DNA of 64,000 nucleotides, taken from contig JADJDQ010000003.1 of NCBI GenBank assembly GCA_016702605.1, forward strand, positions 299,501-363,500. The letters are read 5' to 3'. This document shows, piece after piece, positions 8,719 to 17,117 of the stretch. The position numbers and the translations under genes are program-made. The notes beneath the pieces were generated by a model. It searched no databases. It was not told the origin of the DNA and saw nothing but the letters and a program-made list of their open reading frames with translations. Each line of letters starts with the position of its first letter. Position 1 is the first letter of the stretch. Source of the DNA: Candidatus Intricatilinea gracilis (GTDB taxonomy: Bacteria > Pseudomonadota > Gammaproteobacteria > Burkholderiales > Burkholderiaceae_C).

Positions 8719-9351
8719 ATGCAGAACCACTTGCCCTCTCACCTGGTCACCCCGCCGCTGCGTACCGCCACACGGGCCAGATCCGGCAACGCGATTCACC
8801 CGGCGATGTCGCTGCTCGGTGCAGCGCTGATCGTTTCCGGATGCCTGGCCGTCGGCCCGGCGGCCGCCGCCCCAGCGACGGGTGCGGGCTCATGGCTGAC
8901 CGGCCAGGGCCTGGTGATCGGCGGCGCAGTCGGCTCGACCGACTACGGCACCGGCTTCAAGGCCAACGTCGGCTCGGGCGGCACCGGCATGCAGCTCACG
9001 CCCGTGCCGGGGTTGTGGCGCTGGGAGTTGCAGCTGCAAAGCTTCGGTAGTGAGACCTTCGTCCAGTTCGGCAACAGCTTCAAGCGCAACGCCTGGTCCT
9101 TCGGGGGCTCGCTGATGCCGCAACTGCCCCTCATGCCAGGCGTGGCGGCGTATGCCAAGCTGGGCGTGCACTACCTGTCGTCACACGCCAGCGGGCCAGG
9201 TCTGTCGACCAGCACCAGCGGCATCAAACCCGGCATCGGCGCCGGACTGCGCTGGCAGGCTCACCCACGCATCGGCGTGCGGCTCGAGTACGAAAACATC
9301 GGCAGCTCGGGCGGCGACGTGGTGAGCCTGGGAGTCGAGATGCCGTTCTGA
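8719..9351 (+). CDS. outer-membrane beta-barrel protein (OmpA/porin-like)
   Basis: This protein of 210 residues from the ATG at 8719 has a hydrophobic signal region (LLGAALIVSGCLAVGPAAAA) followed by a mature barrel. The mature part has alternating strands such as GLVIGGAVGSTDYGTGFKAN, WELQLQSFGSE and AYAKLGVHYLSSHA, and it ends LEYENIGSSGGDVVSLGVEMPF with a terminal phenylalanine, the usual outer-membrane insertion signal. The length suits an eight-strand OmpA-type barrel. The start is uncertain: ATGs at 8695, 8719 and 8806 are all in frame and none has a clear ribosome-binding site. No peptidoglycan-binding domain is present. Confidence 0.75.
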   Translation: MQNHLPSHLVTPPLRTATRARSGNAIHPAMSLLGAALIVSGCLAVGPAAAAPATGAGSWLTGQGLVIGGAVGSTDYGTGFKANVGSGGTGMQLTPVPGLWRWELQLQSFGSETFVQFGNSFKRNAWSFGGSLMPQLPLMPGVAAYAKLGVHYLSSHASGPGLSTSTSGIKPGIGAGLRWQAHPRIGVRLEYENIGSSGGDVVSLGVEMPF

Positions 9352-9445
9352 CCACCACCCCGCGGCCAGGATCGAGCGCCGCCAGCCCCCCTGTCCCAGC
9401 GTCCGATGGCGTACAGATTGCGGGTTCTGTCATTTCGGGTGGGCA

Positions 9446-9465
9446 GCGTGGTGTGTACACCACGC
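9446..9465. promoter_or_regulatory. inverted repeat upstream of the sigma-54 activator gene
   Basis: GCGTGGTGT and ACACCACGC form a perfect 9-bp inverted repeat around a central GT. It lies 102 bp before the activator start codon. The size and symmetry fit an operator for a dimeric regulator, possibly the activator itself. This is inference from symmetry only. Confidence 0.5.
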
Positions 9466-9567
9466 AGTAGGGCAGACCGTTACCAGATCGCAGGACGAGG
9501 CTTCTGATGCATCACGTTACATTCGTGACTCTTTGCACAGAAACGCCTAGCCAGAGGCCGATCTTTC

Positions 9568-11169
9568 ATGCCCGCGCCGTCCTCGACAGAGCCACCTGAC
9601 ACTTCCGACCTGGTTGCCGGCCTGGACTCGGACGGCGTGTTGCGCCTGGCCGCTCAGTCGATGTTCGACACCCTGGCCAGCCATGCGCTGGGCATGATGG
9701 TGGTCGACCGCAACCACCGCGTGGTGTGGATCAGCGACGGCTACAAACGTTTCCTGCCGGCGCTGGGTTTCGGCAGCGAGACCGAGTTCGTCGGCCGCCG
9801 GGTCGAGGAGGTGGTGCCCAACACCCTGATGGCGCAGGTGATCGAGAGTGGTCAGGCCATGCTGGTCGACCTGCTCACCAACCAGGCGGGCACCTTTCTG
9901 GTCAGCCGCCTGCCGCTGCGCGACGGCTCGGGCCAGGTGATCGGCGCCCTGGGCCTGGTGCTGCTCGATCATCCCGAAACCACGATGCAGCCGCTCATGA
10001 ACAAGTTCGCGCGGCTGCAGCGCGAGCTCGACGACGCACGTCGCCAGCTGGCCGAGCAGCGCCGCCCCAAATACACGATCGCGAGTTTCCTGGGCAACAG
10101 CGCACCTGCGATGGAGGTCAAGCGCCAGGCCCGGCGTGTGGCCGTGACCGACAGCACCGTGCTGCTGCTGGGTGAAACCGGCACCGGCAAGGAGTTGCTG
10201 GCCCAGGCCATCCACGCCGCATCACACCGAGCTGCCGCACCGTTTGTGGCGGTCAACATCGCGGCCGTGCCCGACACCTTGCTCGAAGCCGAGTTCTTCG
10301 GCGTCGCGCCGGGCGCCTACACCGGCGCCGACCGCAAGGGCCGCGACGGCAAGTTCAAGGTGGCCGACGGCGGCACCCTGTTCTTCGACGAGATCGGCGA
10401 CATGCCGCTGCCGCTGCAGAGCAAGCTGCTGCGGGTGCTGCAGGAGCAGGAGGTCGAGCCGCTGGGCAGCAACCGCGTGCACAAGGTCGACGTGCGCCTG
10501 CTCGCCGCCACCAGCCGTGACCTGCCGGCCATGGTGGCGGCCGGCACCTTCCGCGCCGATCTGTATTACCGGCTCAACGTGCTGCCGATCCGCCTGCCAC
10601 CGCTGCGTGAACGCATCGACGACCTCGAAGCCCTGGTCGAGGCGCTGCTCGACGACATTGCGCGCCGCAGTGGTGTGTCGCACCGCGCCATCACCCACGA
10701 CGCGCTCGACCTGCTGGCGCGCCACAGCTGGCCGGGCAACATCCGCGAGCTGCGCAACGTGCTCGAGCAGGTCTGCCTGCTCAACGACGAGTTGCTGCTC
10801 GGCGCACAACACTTCAACCCCGCCTTGCCGCGCCTGGTGGCGCTGACCGTGCCAGGCACCCTGGCCAACCCGACCCAGCCGGCCGACAGCGTCGCCACGT
10901 CGTCGGCCAACGACTCGGGTCCGATGCCGCTGCATCCCTGGCCCCCCGCGCCGCTGGCTCACGGCATGGGCGCCAGCACTGCACAACAGCTCGACGACAC
11001 ACCACTGCAGACGACGCTGCCACAAGCCATCGCCGAACTCGAAGGCCGCGCCATCCGGGCTGCCTTGCTGGCCACCGGCGGCAACAAGGTGGCCGCCGCT
11101 CGTATGCTGGGCATCGCCCGGGCGACGTTGTACGAGAAACTCGCGACGATGGAGTCGCCCGAGTCCTGA
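9568..11169 (+). CDS. sigma-54-dependent transcriptional activator with N-terminal PAS domain
   Basis: This 533-residue enhancer-binding protein has an N-terminal PAS-like sensor (about residues 30-130; LGMMVVDRNHRVVWISDGYK), a short coiled linker (about 138-155) and a full AAA+ domain. The AAA+ domain has Walker A GETGTGKE at 202-209, a GAYTGA loop at 249-254 (variant of GAFTGA, with Tyr in place of Phe, a tolerated change), and Walker B LFFDEIGD at 271-278. A Fis-type helix-turn-helix (ALLATGGNKVAAARMLGIARATLY) is near the C-terminus. It should contact sigma-54 RNA polymerase at -24/-12 promoters. A good -24/-12 element lies at 11873-11887 ahead of the downstream transporter operon, which makes that operon the likely target. 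The PAS signal is unknown. Confidence 0.93.
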   Translation: MPAPSSTEPPDTSDLVAGLDSDGVLRLAAQSMFDTLASHALGMMVVDRNHRVVWISDGYKRFLPALGFGSETEFVGRRVEEVVPNTLMAQVIESGQAMLVDLLTNQAGTFLVSRLPLRDGSGQVIGALGLVLLDHPETTMQPLMNKFARLQRELDDARRQLAEQRRPKYTIASFLGNSAPAMEVKRQARRVAVTDSTVLLLGETGTGKELLAQAIHAASHRAAAPFVAVNIAAVPDTLLEAEFFGVAPGAYTGADRKGRDGKFKVADGGTLFFDEIGDMPLPLQSKLLRVLQEQEVEPLGSNRVHKVDVRLLAATSRDLPAMVAAGTFRADLYYRLNVLPIRLPPLRERIDDLEALVEALLDDIARRSGVSHRAITHDALDLLARHSWPGNIRELRNVLEQVCLLNDELLLGAQHFNPALPRLVALTVPGTLANPTQPADSVATSSANDSGPMPLHPWPPAPLAHGMGASTAQQLDDTPLQTTLPQAIAELEGRAIRAALLATGGNKVAAARMLGIARATLYEKLATMESPES

Positions 11170-11290
11170 TCGACCGGGTCAGACGAAACGTATGAACTTC
11201 GTACACCATGCCTGGTAGTCACACACAGCCGCCTGCTTTTCGGTCATCTGGTCGACGTTGCGACCGACCACCCCAGACCCGACTGCCGCC

Positions 11291-11800
11291 ATGACCACGC
11301 CCAACCCCGCTGATCTGCCGACCACGGCGACCGATACACCCGGCGCCTCCAGCCAGGCGGCGAGCGTCGCCGCCACCCATGTTGCCGCCCACGGCGCCAC
11401 CTTGCAGGCACATCACGCCGGGCCCCTGCGCCCGCCGTATTACGTGGTGGTGTTCACCTCGCAGCGCAACGGCGAGGACCGCGCCGGTTACTACCTGATG
11501 GCCGAACGTATGGTGGCGCTGGCCACCCATCAGCCCGGCTACCTGGGCATGCACTCGGCACGCGGGCCGAACGGCCTGGGCATCACGGTGAGTTTCTGGC
11601 GCAACACCGACGACATCCTGGCCTGGAAGAAGGTGGCCGAACACCAGGCCGCCCAGCAAGCTGGCCAGGACCACTGGTACGCCGGCTACGAACTGCAGGT
11701 CGCGCGGGTAGAACGGGGCTACGCCTTCGGTGTGCCCCTGACCGTGCCGGAGCACGGCCCGATCAAGCAGCCGGTCGACAACGAGCCCGGCATCGCCTGA
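11291..11800 (+). CDS. antibiotic biosynthesis monooxygenase (ABM) fold protein
   Basis: This protein of 169 residues from the ATG at 11291 has a low-complexity Ala/Thr-rich first 45 residues. Then comes one ABM-type ferredoxin-like domain: PYYVVVFTSQRNGEDRAGY, MAERMVALATHQPGYLGMHS, ITVSFWRNTDDILAWKKVAEH and QAGQDHWYAGYELQVARVE. Small ABM proteins include heme-degrading and quinol mono-oxygenases as well as proteins of unknown role. The gene sits between the sigma-54 activator and the -24/-12 promoter of the transporter operon, so it may belong to the same regulon. There is no signal peptide. Confidence 0.82.
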   Translation: MTTPNPADLPTTATDTPGASSQAASVAATHVAAHGATLQAHHAGPLRPPYYVVVFTSQRNGEDRAGYYLMAERMVALATHQPGYLGMHSARGPNGLGITVSFWRNTDDILAWKKVAEHQAAQQAGQDHWYAGYELQVARVERGYAFGVPLTVPEHGPIKQPVDNEPGIA

Positions 11801-11872
11801 GCCCGCGGGGCGCGCCGACCGGGCGTCGACCCTGTCAGTACTTTCCCGAGGCGGACGCTTTGGCGTGAATTT

Positions 11873-11888
11873 CGGCACGGCGTTTGCG
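11873..11888 (+). promoter_or_regulatory. sigma-54 (-24/-12) promoter of the LIV-type operon
   Basis: The sequence CGGCACG-GCGT-TTGC matches the -24/-12 consensus TGGCACG-N4-TTGC at every position but the first. The GG and GC doublets are exactly 12 bases apart. Transcription would begin near 11899, giving a leader of about 60 bases to the ATG at 11959. Its position 0.7 kb behind a sigma-54 activator gene supports the call. Confidence 0.75.
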
Positions 11889-11958
11889 TTCTGATCCGCG
11901 GTCGAGCTGCCGGCACCCTGCCGCGTGGCCCACCCACCGCCACTCAGGAGACAAATCC

Positions 11959-13175
11959 ATGCCCCGCAACCCCGTCGCGGCTCGCCGCCTTGTGATCAGC
12001 ACCCTGGCCGCCGCCGCCTGCCTGGCAGCCGCCGGTTTCACCTCCACCGCTGCCCTGGCCCAGGCCAAGGACGTGCGTATCGCCCACATCTACAGCAAGA
12101 CCGGCCCGCTCGAGGCCTACGGCAAACAGACCGCCGCCGGTTTCATGCTGGGCCTGGAATACGCCACCGGCGGCACCATGACGGTGGCCGGCAAGAAGAT
12201 CGTCGTGATCGAGAAGGACGACCAGGGCAAGCCCGACAACGGCAAGAACCTGCTCGCCGCCGCGTACGGCGACGACAAGGTCGACCTGGCCGTCGGCCCG
12301 ACCAGCTCGGGCGTGGCGCTGGCCATGCTGCCGGTGGCCGAGGAATACAAGAAGCTGCTGCTGGTCGAACCGGCGGTGGCCGATGCCATCACCGGCGACA
12401 AGTGGAACCGCTACATCTTCCGCACCGGGCGCAACAGCTCGCAGGACGCGATCAGCAACGCCATCGTGGTCGACCAGCCCGGCGTGACCATCGCCACGCT
12501 GGCGCAGGACTACGCCTTCGGCCGTGACGGTGAAGGCGCTCAAGGACACGCTCAAGAATGCCAAGGTCGCCCACGAGGAATACCTGCCGCAAGCCACCAC
12601 CGACTTCACCGCCGGCGCGCAGCGCATCTTCGACGCGCTCAAGGACAAGCCCGGCCGCAAGATCATCTTCATCATCTGGGCCGGTGCGGCCAACCCGATG
12701 AAGATCGCCGAACTGCAGCCCGAACGGTTCGGCATCGAGCTGGCCAGCGGCGGCAACATCCTGCCCGCACTGGCCAACTACAAGGTGGCACCCGGCCTGC
12801 AGGGCGCGGCGTATTACTACTACGAGATCCCCAAGAACCCGGCCAACCAGTGGCTCGTCACCGAGCACCTGAAGCGTTTCAACGCACCGCCGGACTTCTT
12901 CACCGCCGGTGGCATGTCGGCCGCCATGGCGGTGGTCGAGACCCTCAAGAAGACCAACGGCGACACCGGCACCGAGAAGCTCATCAGCACCATGGAAGGC
13001 CTGAGCTTCGACACCCAAGGGCAAGATGACCTTCCGCAAGGAAGACCACCAGGCCATGCAGAGCATGTACCACTTCAAGATCAAGGTCGATCCGAAGGTG
13101 GCGTGGGCCGTCCCCGAACTGGTCCGCGAGATCAAGCCCGAAGAGATCAACGTGCCGATCAAGAACAAGCGCTGA
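11959..13175 (+). pseudogene. LIV-type ABC transporter substrate-binding protein, two frame breaks
   Basis: The start is firm: AGGAG at 8 bases before ATG 11959, then a Sec signal peptide ending ALAQA. The product resembles periplasmic branched-chain amino-acid/amide binding proteins (DVRIAHIYSKTGPLEAYGKQ, VDLAVGPTSSGVALAMLPVA, LAQDYAFGRDG). The frame breaks near 12528, where GGTGAAGG should read GGTGTGAAGG (2 bases missing), and continues in the next frame as VKALKDTLKNAKV. It breaks again near 13015, where a C run is 2 bases short, and continues as GKMTFRKEDHQAM to the stop ending at 13175. Restoring four bases gives one 406-residue protein of normal family length. It may be a true pseudogene or sequencing error; the rest of the operon is intact. 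Confidence 0.88.
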
Positions 13176-13202
13176 TCGGCCACCTCGAACGTTGATCCAG
13201 CC

Positions 13203-13997
13203 GTGCTCGAAACCCGTGCCCTCACCGTGCGATTCGGTGGCCACGTGGCGGTGAACAATGTGTCGTGCGCGTTTGCGCCCGGCACCCTCACCGCCATCGT
13301 CGGCCCCAATGGCGCGGGCAAGACCACCTACTTCAACCTCGTCTCGGGCCAACTGCCGGCCAGCTCGGGCGAGGTGTGGCTGGATGGCGAAAACATCAGC
13401 GCCCTGCCAGCGGCGATCCGCACCCGCAAGGGGCTGGGCCGGGCCTTTCAGCTGACGCAACTGTTCCCCAACCTGACGGTGCTCGAGAACGTGCGCCTGG
13501 CGATCCAGGCCCGCGTGAGTGGCCGCTCTGGTGACCAAGGCGGCAGCTGGCATGCCGGCGCACTCGACCTGTTCCGCATCTGGCTCGACCATGCCGACTG
13601 GATCGCCGAAGCGCGCGAGATCCTCACAAGTGTGCGCCTGGCCGACAAGGCCGGGGCTCACGCTGCCGCCCTGCCGCACGGTGACCAGCGCAAGCTCGAA
13701 GTGGCGCTGCTCATGGCGCTGGACCCCAAGGTCTATCTGTTCGACGAACCCACCGCCGGCATGAGTGTGGACGAAGTGCCCGTGGTACTCGACCTGATTC
13801 GCCTGCTCAAGCAACGCAGCGACCGCACCATCCTGCTGGTCGAACACAAGATGGACGTGGTGCGCGAACTGGCTGACCGCATCGTCGTGTTGCACATGGG
13901 TGAACTGGTGGCCGACGGTGAACCCGCCGCCGTGATCGCCAGCCCGGTGGTTCAACAAGCCTATCTCGGCACGGCCGTGGCGGGGGCGACGGCATGA
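13203..13997 (+). CDS. LIV-type ABC transporter ATP-binding protein (LivG-like)
   Basis: This 264-residue ATPase has Walker A GPNGAGKTT at about residues 36-44 and Walker B VYLFDEPTAGM at about 178-188. Its signature is LPHGDQRKLE, the variant usual for this subfamily in place of LSGGQ. The insert between Q-loop and signature and the ending QAYLGT are typical of LivG proteins. It starts with GTG at 13203, 28 bp behind the broken binding-protein gene, and overlaps the next gene by 4 bp. It supplies one of the two ATPase subunits of the importer on the cytoplasmic side. Confidence 0.92.
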   Translation: MLETRALTVRFGGHVAVNNVSCAFAPGTLTAIVGPNGAGKTTYFNLVSGQLPASSGEVWLDGENISALPAAIRTRKGLGRAFQLTQLFPNLTVLENVRLAIQARVSGRSGDQGGSWHAGALDLFRIWLDHADWIAEAREILTSVRLADKAGAHAAALPHGDQRKLEVALLMALDPKVYLFDEPTAGMSVDEVPVVLDLIRLLKQRSDRTILLVEHKMDVVRELADRIVVLHMGELVADGEPAAVIASPVVQQAYLGTAVAGATA

Positions 13998-14800
13998 GTG
14001 CAACCCTCACCGATCGACCTGTCGATCACACCAACACCTCGTCGGCAAAGGGTGATCTGCTGCTCGACCTGGCCGGCGTGCACACCCACATCGGCGCGTA
14101 TCACATTCTGCACGGCGTGGACCTGCAGGTGCCGGCCGGCCAGGTCACCATGCTGCTGGGCCGCAACGGCGCGGGCAAGAGCACCACGCTGCGCACGATC
14201 ATGGGCCTGTGGAAGGTCAGTGCCGGCAGCGTGACGTTCAAGGGCCGGGCCATCGGCGGCGCGGGGGCCGCAGGCATCGTCACGCCCGACATCGCGCGCC
14301 TGGGCATCGCCTATGTGCCCGAGGCCATGGGCATCTTTGCCGACTTGACCGTGGCCGAGAACATGCTGCTGGCCGCACGCGGCGCCCGCCGCCTGGCCGA
14401 ACTGGACACGACCCGGCTCGAGTGGATCTTCGGCTTCTTCCCGGCGCTCAAGAAGTTCTGGCTCTACCCCGCCGGCAAGCTCTCGGGCGGACAGAAGCAG
14501 ATGCTGGCCGTGGCCCGCGCCGTGGTCGAACCCCGCGAGTTGCTGCTCATCGACGAACCCAGCAAGGGCCTGGCGCCCGCCATCGTCGCCCACATGACCG
14601 AAGCCTTTGCCGAACTCAAGCGCCAGCGCACCACGCTGCTGCTGGTGGAACAGAACTTCGCCATGGCCAAGGCGCTCGGCGACAACGTAGCCGTGATGGA
14701 CAACGGCCGTGTCGTGCACAGCGGCGCCATGAAAGAACTGGCCGGCGACGACGCCATGCAGCAGCGCCTGCTCGGCCTGGCGCTGGGAGTACATCAATGA
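13994..14800 (+). CDS. LIV-type ABC transporter ATP-binding protein (LivF-like)
   Basis: This 268-residue ATPase has Walker A GRNGAGKST, signature LSGGQKQML and Walker B LLIDEPSKGLAP, followed by LVEQNFAMA, a hallmark of LivF-type subunits. The N-terminal 25 residues (DRPVDHTNTSSAKGD region) are an extra hydrophilic stretch compared with typical LivF. The gene starts at ATG 13994, overlapping livG-like by 4 bp, and its stop overlaps the permease start at 14797 (ATGA). This tight coupling indicates co-translation of the transporter subunits. Confidence 0.92.
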   Translation: MSATLTDRPVDHTNTSSAKGDLLLDLAGVHTHIGAYHILHGVDLQVPAGQVTMLLGRNGAGKSTTLRTIMGLWKVSAGSVTFKGRAIGGAGAAGIVTPDIARLGIAYVPEAMGIFADLTVAENMLLAARGARRLAELDTTRLEWIFGFFPALKKFWLYPAGKLSGGQKQMLAVARAVVEPRELLLIDEPSKGLAPAIVAHMTEAFAELKRQRTTLLLVEQNFAMAKALGDNVAVMDNGRVVHSGAMKELAGDDAMQQRLLGLALGVHQ

Positions 14801-15861
14801 ACGCCACCACCGCGCCACAAGCGGCGGCAGCTGCCGCCACACCCGACGCCATCCCCAAGGCGCGGCTGGATGTCATCCCGCTGGCCCTGCTGATCGGCCT
14901 GCTCGTCATCGGCCTGCCGCTGGTGGGCTCCACCTCGACCTGGGTCACGCTCAGTGTCGCCGGGCTGGCCATGGGCATGATCGTCTTCATCATCGCCTCG
15001 GGCCTGACGCTGGTCTTCGGCCTGATGGACGTGCTGAACTTCGGCCACGGCGTGTTCATCGCGCTGGGCGCCTACATCGCCACCAGCCTGCTCGGTGCAC
15101 CCTGGAGCCCGCTGCTGGCCTGGATGGCGCCGGGCGCATCGGTGGCGGCGCAGGTGGGCGCGGTGCTGATGGCGCTGCTGATCGCCGCCGTGCTGACCGG
15201 CCTGGTCGGCCTGGTGTTCGAGCGGGTCATCGTGCGGCCGGTGTATGGCCTGCACCTCAAGCAGATCCTCATCACCATGGGCGGCATGATCGTGGGTGAA
15301 GAGCTCATCAAGGTCATCTGGGGCCCGGCACAACTCACGCTCCAACTGCCCGAGGTGCTGCGCGGCGCCTGGCTGCTGCCGGTGGGCACGATGGGTGCAC
15401 CGGTCGAGAAGCTGCGCATGCTGGCCGTGGTGATCGGCGCTGTGGTGTTGGGCGGGCTGCTCTGGGCCCTCAACCGCACCAAGCTTGGCCTGCTGGTGCG
15501 CGCCGGTGTGCAGGACCGCGAGATGGTCGAAGCGCTGGGTTACCGCGTCAGCCGCCTGTTCGTGGGTGTGTTTGCGGCAGGCTCGGCGCTGGCCGGACTG
15601 GGCGGCGTGCTCTGGGGCCTGTACCAGCAAAACGTGACGCCGCAGATCGGCGCGCAGGTCAACGTGCTGATCTTCATCGTCATCATCATCGGCGGGCTGG
15701 GCTCGACGCTGGGTTGTTTCGTCGGCGCGCTGCTGGTGGGACTGATGGCCAACTACACCGGCTTCCTGGCGCCCAAGCTGGCGCTGTTTTCCAACATCGG
15801 ACTCATGGTCGCCATCCTGCTGTGGCGCCCGCGCGGGCTGTATCCCGTCACCAGCCGTTGA
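14797..15861 (+). CDS. LIV-type ABC transporter permease (LivH-like)
   Basis: This protein of 354 residues has about eight to nine membrane segments. It shows the LivH pattern MGMIVFIIASGLTLVFGLMD then NFGHGVFIALGAYI, and near the C-terminus VLIFIVIIIGGLGSTLGCF. The start is the ATG in the ATGA overlap with the ATPase gene; the same frame stays open much further upstream, but that part only shadows the ATPase gene. It forms the channel together with the LivM-like subunit. The first 20 residues are Ala-rich and hydrophilic. Confidence 0.92.
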   Translation: MNATTAPQAAAAAATPDAIPKARLDVIPLALLIGLLVIGLPLVGSTSTWVTLSVAGLAMGMIVFIIASGLTLVFGLMDVLNFGHGVFIALGAYIATSLLGAPWSPLLAWMAPGASVAAQVGAVLMALLIAAVLTGLVGLVFERVIVRPVYGLHLKQILITMGGMIVGEELIKVIWGPAQLTLQLPEVLRGAWLLPVGTMGAPVEKLRMLAVVIGAVVLGGLLWALNRTKLGLLVRAGVQDREMVEALGYRVSRLFVGVFAAGSALAGLGGVLWGLYQQNVTPQIGAQVNVLIFIVIIIGGLGSTLGCFVGALLVGLMANYTGFLAPKLALFSNIGLMVAILLWRPRGLYPVTSR

Positions 15862-15985
15862 GCGCGCGTCACGTCGCCTCGGCATAGCCCAACTTCACTG
15901 CCCTGCCCTCACATCGCACTCGTCTAGACAAGTCAAGTCACCGCCTCGTCTTGCCACGACTTCACCAGGCCCTGCCACTAGCCTC

Positions 15986-17047
15986 ATGTTCCTGAACCGA
16001 CTCCTCTCGCATGATCTGCCGCGCAGCCGCTGGCTGGCGGTGTTGCTCGTCGTGCTGCTGCTTGGCCTGGCGACCGCGCCGATGTGGCTGACCGGCAGCA
16101 AGGCGTTGGCCGTGGCGGCCAAGATGCTGGTCTTCATCGTGCTGGTGGCGAGTTACGACCTGCTGCTGGGCTACACCGGCATCGTGAGTTTTGCGCACAC
16201 CATGTTCTTCGGCATCGGTGCCTACGGTGTGGCCATCGCCAGCACGAAGATGGGGCCGGGCTGGGCCGCGGTGGCCGTCGGGCTCGGTGTGGCGCTGGCC
16301 TTGTCGCTGGCGTTGTCGCTGCTGATCGGGCTGTTCTCGTTGCGGGTCAAGGCGATCTTCTACGCCATGATCACGCTGGCGGTGGCGAGTGCCTTCCAGA
16401 CCCTGGCCTCACAACTGAGCGACTTCACCGGTGGTGAGGACGGCCTGTCGTTCAAGCCACCCGCCGTGCTCGGCCCCGGCTTCGAGCTGTGGGAGGGCAG
16501 CGCGCTCAACGGTCGTCTGTTCGCCTACTACCTGCTGTTCTTCGCCGCACTGGCGCTGTTCCTGGCGCTGCTGCGTATCGTCAACTCGCCGTTCGGGCGG
16601 GTGCTGCAGGCGATTCGTGAAAACGATTTCCGCGCCGAGGCCATCGGTTACCGCACCGTCGTGTACCGCACGCTCAGCAACGTCATCGCCGCCCTCTTCG
16701 CCACGCTGGCCGGCGCGCTGCTGGCGATCTGGCTGCGCTACACCGGGCCGGAGACGACGCTGTCGTTCGAGATCATGCTCGACATCCTGCTCATCGTCGT
16801 CATCGGCGGCATGGGCACGATGTACGGCGCGGTGCTGGGCTCGGTGTTGTTCGTGCTGGCGCAGAACTATCTGCAGGACCTGCTCAAGCTCGGTGAGACG
16901 GCGGTGGCCGGCCTGCCGGTGATCGCCGCCGTCGTCACACCCGACCGCTGGCTGCTCTGGCTGGGCGTGTTGTTCGTTCTGTCGGTCTATCACTTTCCCA
17001 GTGGCATCGTCGGCCGGCTCAGGGCGATGACGCTGCGTGTGCACTGA
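15986..17047 (+). CDS. LIV-type ABC transporter permease (LivM-like)
   Basis: This 353-residue membrane protein shows the LivM signature YDLLLGYTGIVSFAHTMFFG at about residues 52-71 and ILLIVVIGGMGTMYGAVLG near residue 270. A gap of 124 bp separates it from the LivH-like gene, longer than the 4-bp overlaps upstream; I see no promoter or terminator there. It completes the importer set: binding protein, two ATPases, two permeases. The substrate could be a branched-chain amino acid, amide, urea or short organic acid and is not visible from sequence. Confidence 0.92.
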   Translation: MFLNRLLSHDLPRSRWLAVLLVVLLLGLATAPMWLTGSKALAVAAKMLVFIVLVASYDLLLGYTGIVSFAHTMFFGIGAYGVAIASTKMGPGWAAVAVGLGVALALSLALSLLIGLFSLRVKAIFYAMITLAVASAFQTLASQLSDFTGGEDGLSFKPPAVLGPGFELWEGSALNGRLFAYYLLFFAALALFLALLRIVNSPFGRVLQAIRENDFRAEAIGYRTVVYRTLSNVIAALFATLAGALLAIWLRYTGPETTLSFEIMLDILLIVVIGGMGTMYGAVLGSVLFVLAQNYLQDLLKLGETAVAGLPVIAAVVTPDRWLLWLGVLFVLSVYHFPSGIVGRLRAMTLRVH

Positions 17048-17117
17048 GCCAGAACGCCGGCAAACGCCACGGCCTCGTGGCGTCCAGGGTGGACGTCGAC
17101 AAGACAAGGAGACAAAC

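Noticed and set aside
12515..13030. Programmed frameshifting in the binding-protein gene
   Set aside because: No slippery heptamer with downstream pseudoknot is evident, two shifts would be needed, and family members are single-frame genes.
14209..14796. Long N-terminal extension of the LivH-like permease
   Set aside because: It lies entirely over the LivF-like gene and is Arg/Gly-rich without membrane character; the ATGA overlap at 14797 is the natural start.
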